64,000 nt of DNA from Psychroserpens luteus (GTDB taxonomy: Bacteria; Bacteroidota; Bacteroidia; Flavobacteriales; Flavobacteriaceae). The stretch's first letter is position 1. Each line of letters opens with the position of its first letter. This document shows, piece after piece, positions 61,956 to 64,000 of this stretch. The notes under the pieces were generated by a model. It did not search any database, was not told the origin of the DNA, and saw only the letters and a list, made by a program, of their open reading frames with translations. The DNA is taken from assembly GCF_015319355.1 (NCBI RefSeq), contig NZ_JADILU010000005.1:372001-436000 (forward strand), written 5' to 3'. Made by a program: the position numbers and the translations under genes.

Positions 61956-64000
61956 ATGAAAAACATTTCATTGATATTAATAGCAATACTTGCATTTAGC
62001 GCATGCAAAGAAGAGGCTAAAGAACAAAAACGAGATATTGTGGTAAATTATCCAGAAACCAAAAAAGTAGATACAATTACCGATTACTTCGGAACACAAG
62101 TTAAAGACCCATATCGATGGTTAGAAGATGATAAAAGTGCCGAAACCGAAAATTGGGTGAAAGCTCAAAACGAATCTACTTATGGTTATTTAGACAACAT
62201 CCCTTATCGTGAAGAGTTAAAAGAAAGATTATCTAAACTATGGAATTACGAAAAAGTAGGTGCTCCTTTCAAAGAAGGTGACTACACTTATTTTTATAAA
62301 AATGATGGTCTCCAAAACCAGTATGTCATCTATCGCTATAAAACAGGTGATGATCCAAAATCTGCAGAAGTTTTCTTAGATCCAAACACTTTTAATGATG
62401 AAGGAACAATCTCACTTGGAGGAGCAAGCTTTTCAAAAGACGGAAAAACCTTGGCGTATGCTATTTCCGAAGGAGGCAGTGATTGGAGAAAAGTTCTCAT
62501 TATGAATACTGAAACTAAAGAAATTGTAGAAGATACTTTAGTCGATATTAAATTTAGCGGTATGTCTTGGTACAAAAACGAAGGCTTCTACTATTCCAGT
62601 TATGACAAACCAATAGGAAGTGAGCTCTCTGCTAAAACAGATCAACACAAATTATATTACCACAAACTAGGAACTTCTCAAAAGAATGATCCTGTAATTT
62701 TTGGAGGAACAGCAGCTGAAAAACACCGTTATGTTGGTGGTAATGTTTCAGAAGACAATAAATATTTAATAATTACTGCAAGTGTATCAACTTCAGGAAA
62801 TAAACTATTCATAAAAGATCTTTCGAAGTCTAATAGTCCATTAGTAACAGTTTTAAATCATACAGATAGTGATATATATCCTATTGAAAATGTTGGCAGT
62901 AAATTATATATGGTGACCAATCTAAACGCACCAAACAAGAAAATTGTAACTGTAGATGCTTCAAATCCAGGACCAGAAAACTGGGTGGATTTTATACCAG
63001 AAACAAAAAATGTACTGAGTCCATCAACAGGTGGAGGTTACTTCTTTGCAGAATATATGGTTGATGCAGTTTCAAAAGTCATGCAATATGATTATGATGG
63101 CAAACTAGTAAGAGAAGTAAAATTACCAGGTTTAGGTAGTGCAGGCGGATTTGGTGCCAAGAAAGAAGAAACAGAATTATATTACTCATTCACAAACTAT
63201 GTAACTCCAGGGAGTATTTATAAATATGATATTAAGAATGGAACGTCAGAAATTTTCGTAAAACCAGACATCGATTTCAATCCAGAGGATTATGAAAGTA
63301 ATCAAGTCTTTTTTACATCTAAAGATGGTACAAAAGTCCCAATGATTATTACGCATAAAAAGGGATTAAAACTCAACGGTAAAAATCCAACAATTCTTTA
63401 CGGTTATGGCGGATTCAACGTTAGTTTAACACCTTCATTTAGCATCGCAAATGCAGTTTGGATGGAACAAGGTGGTATTTATGCAGTTCCCAACCTTAGA
63501 GGTGGTGGAGAATATGGTAAAGCTTGGCATGATGCAGGAACTCAACTTAAAAAGCAAAACGTATTTGATGATTTTATAGCTGCTGCAGAATATTTAATAG
63601 CTGAGAAGTATACATCTAGTGATTATTTAGCAATTAGAGGAGGTTCAAACGGTGGTTTATTAGTTGGTGCCACAATGACACAGCGTCCAGATTTAATGAA
63701 AGTAGCATTGCCAGCAGTTGGAGTTTTAGACATGTTGAGATATCATACGTTTACTGCTGGAGCAGGTTGGGCTTATGACTATGGTACAGCAGATGACAAC
63801 AGAGAAATGTTTGATTACCTTAAAGGTTATTCTCCAGTACACAATGTAAAAGAAGGCGTACAGTATCCAGCAACTATGATAACCACAGGAGATCATGATG
63901 ATCGTGTAGTACCAGCACATAGTTTCAAATTTGCTGCAGAGCTACAAGCTAAACAAACAGGAAACAATCCTACATTGATTCGTATTGAAACAGATGCTGG
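61956..64000 (+). CDS. Prolyl oligopeptidase (S9A), lipoprotein, 3' end cut
   Basis: Open from the ATG at 61956 to the window end (681 codons visible). Lipoprotein signal peptide [17 protein letters not shown]. Residues ~40-430 form the seven-bladed propeller ([11 protein letters not shown] near the start is the family hallmark). The catalytic domain has [31 protein letters not shown], the nucleophile Ser564 in [12 protein letters not shown], and [12 protein letters not shown] (645-656) with the catalytic Asp. The catalytic His lies just beyond the last visible codons (IETDAG). Cleaves short peptides after proline; membrane-anchored. Confidence 0.93.
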   Translation, partial: MKNISLILIAILAFSACKEEAKEQKRDIVVNYPETKKVDTITDYFGTQVKDPYRWLEDDKSAETENWVKAQNESTYGYLDNIPYREELKERLSKLWNYEKVGAPFKEGDYTYFYKNDGLQNQYVIYRYKTGDDPKSAEVFLDPNTFNDEGTISLGGASFSKDGKTLAYAISEGGSDWRKVLIMNTETKEIVEDTLVDIKFSGMSWYKNEGFYYSSYDKPIGSELSAKTDQHKLYYHKLGTSQKNDPVIFGGTAAEKHRYVGGNVSEDNKYLIITASVSTSGNKLFIKDLSKSNSPLVTVLNHTDSDIYPIENVGSKLYMVTNLNAPNKKIVTVDASNPGPENWVDFIPETKNVLSPSTGGGYFFAEYMVDAVSKVMQYDYDGKLVREVKLPGLGSAGGFGAKKEETELYYSFTNYVTPGSIYKYDIKNGTSEIFVKPDIDFNPEDYESNQVFFTSKDGTKVPMIITHKKGLKLNGKNPTILYGYGGFNVSLTPSFSIANAVWMEQGGIYAVPNLRGGGEYGKAWHDAGTQLKKQNVFDDFIAAAEYLIAEKYTSSDYLAIRGGSNGGLLVGATMTQRPDLMKVALPAVGVLDMLRYHTFTAGAGWAYDYGTADDNREMFDYLKGYSPVHNVKEGVQYPATMITTGDHDDRVVPAHSFKFAAELQAKQTGNNPTLIRIETDA

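Noticed and set aside
4200-62472. CTTCGG copies explained as UUCG tetraloops of RNA hairpins
   Set aside because: Most copies lie in coding DNA without flanking complementary stems and occur equally on the non-transcribed strand.

Overview
The window is low-G+C (roughly one third G+C by eye), densely coded chromosomal DNA from a member of the Flavobacteriaceae (Bacteroidota). Support comes from several directions: proteins carrying type IX secretion (T9SS) C-terminal sorting domains, the pyk / IPExxxVDY / rnc / fabF / acpP gene order, an OmpA-like protein with thrombospondin type 3 repeats, the near absence of Shine-Dalgarno sequences, and many exact copies of the Bacteroidetes sigma -7 element TAnnTTTG just upstream of genes. 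No rRNA, tRNA, insertion sequence, phage or CRISPR array was seen.

Layout. 1-6.7 kb: M16 peptidase pair, DMT exporter, Cys-rich heavy-metal-domain lipoprotein, CYTH phosphatase, DUF2238 membrane protein and DNA polymerase IV. 6.7-11.6 kb: glyoxylate bypass (malate synthase aceB and isocitrate lyase aceA) next to a divergent RamB/ScfR-type regulator, with a striking operator array between them. 11.65-15.5 kb: an AT-rich accessory island holding a decayed copy of the dinB 3' end, a broken ankyrin gene, an orphan ORF and a large polymorphic-toxin-like protein with a probable immunity gene. 15.7-20.2 kb: the acpP-fabF-rnc-(IPExxxVDY)-pyk run on the minus strand, ending in a 74-nt structured repeat and a terminator. 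20.4-25 kb: purN, GNAT, RNase HI, PfkB kinase and a PurF-like amidotransferase. 25-25.5 kb: two near-identical ~73-nt elements, each ending in a perfect terminator hairpin and each starting 3 nt after a promoter-like element; these are the best candidate for something undescribed.

25.6-38.9 kb: superoxide dismutase, AddA-like and AddB-like recombination nuclease subunits separated by kbl and an ompA-like gene, alpha/beta hydrolase, universal stress protein, GNAT, MATE exporter and two microprotein genes. 38.9-48 kb: 2OG-Fe(II) oxygenase, queD, lpxH, an MFS transporter, recJ, small redox/stress proteins, a UDG-family gene bracketed by REP-like repeats, and rsmI. 48-64 kb: a large DUF11 T9SS surface protein, tdk, alr, mscL, asd, a diheme cytochrome lipoprotein, two tandem FG-GAP/ASPIC T9SS paralogues and a prolyl oligopeptidase cut by the window end.

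Across the window the octamer CTTCGGAA (TTCCGAAG on the other strand) occurs about 30 times, on both strands and in coding and non-coding DNA. Roughly one copy would be expected by chance. No copy was seen in the accessory island or in the tandem T9SS paralogues.
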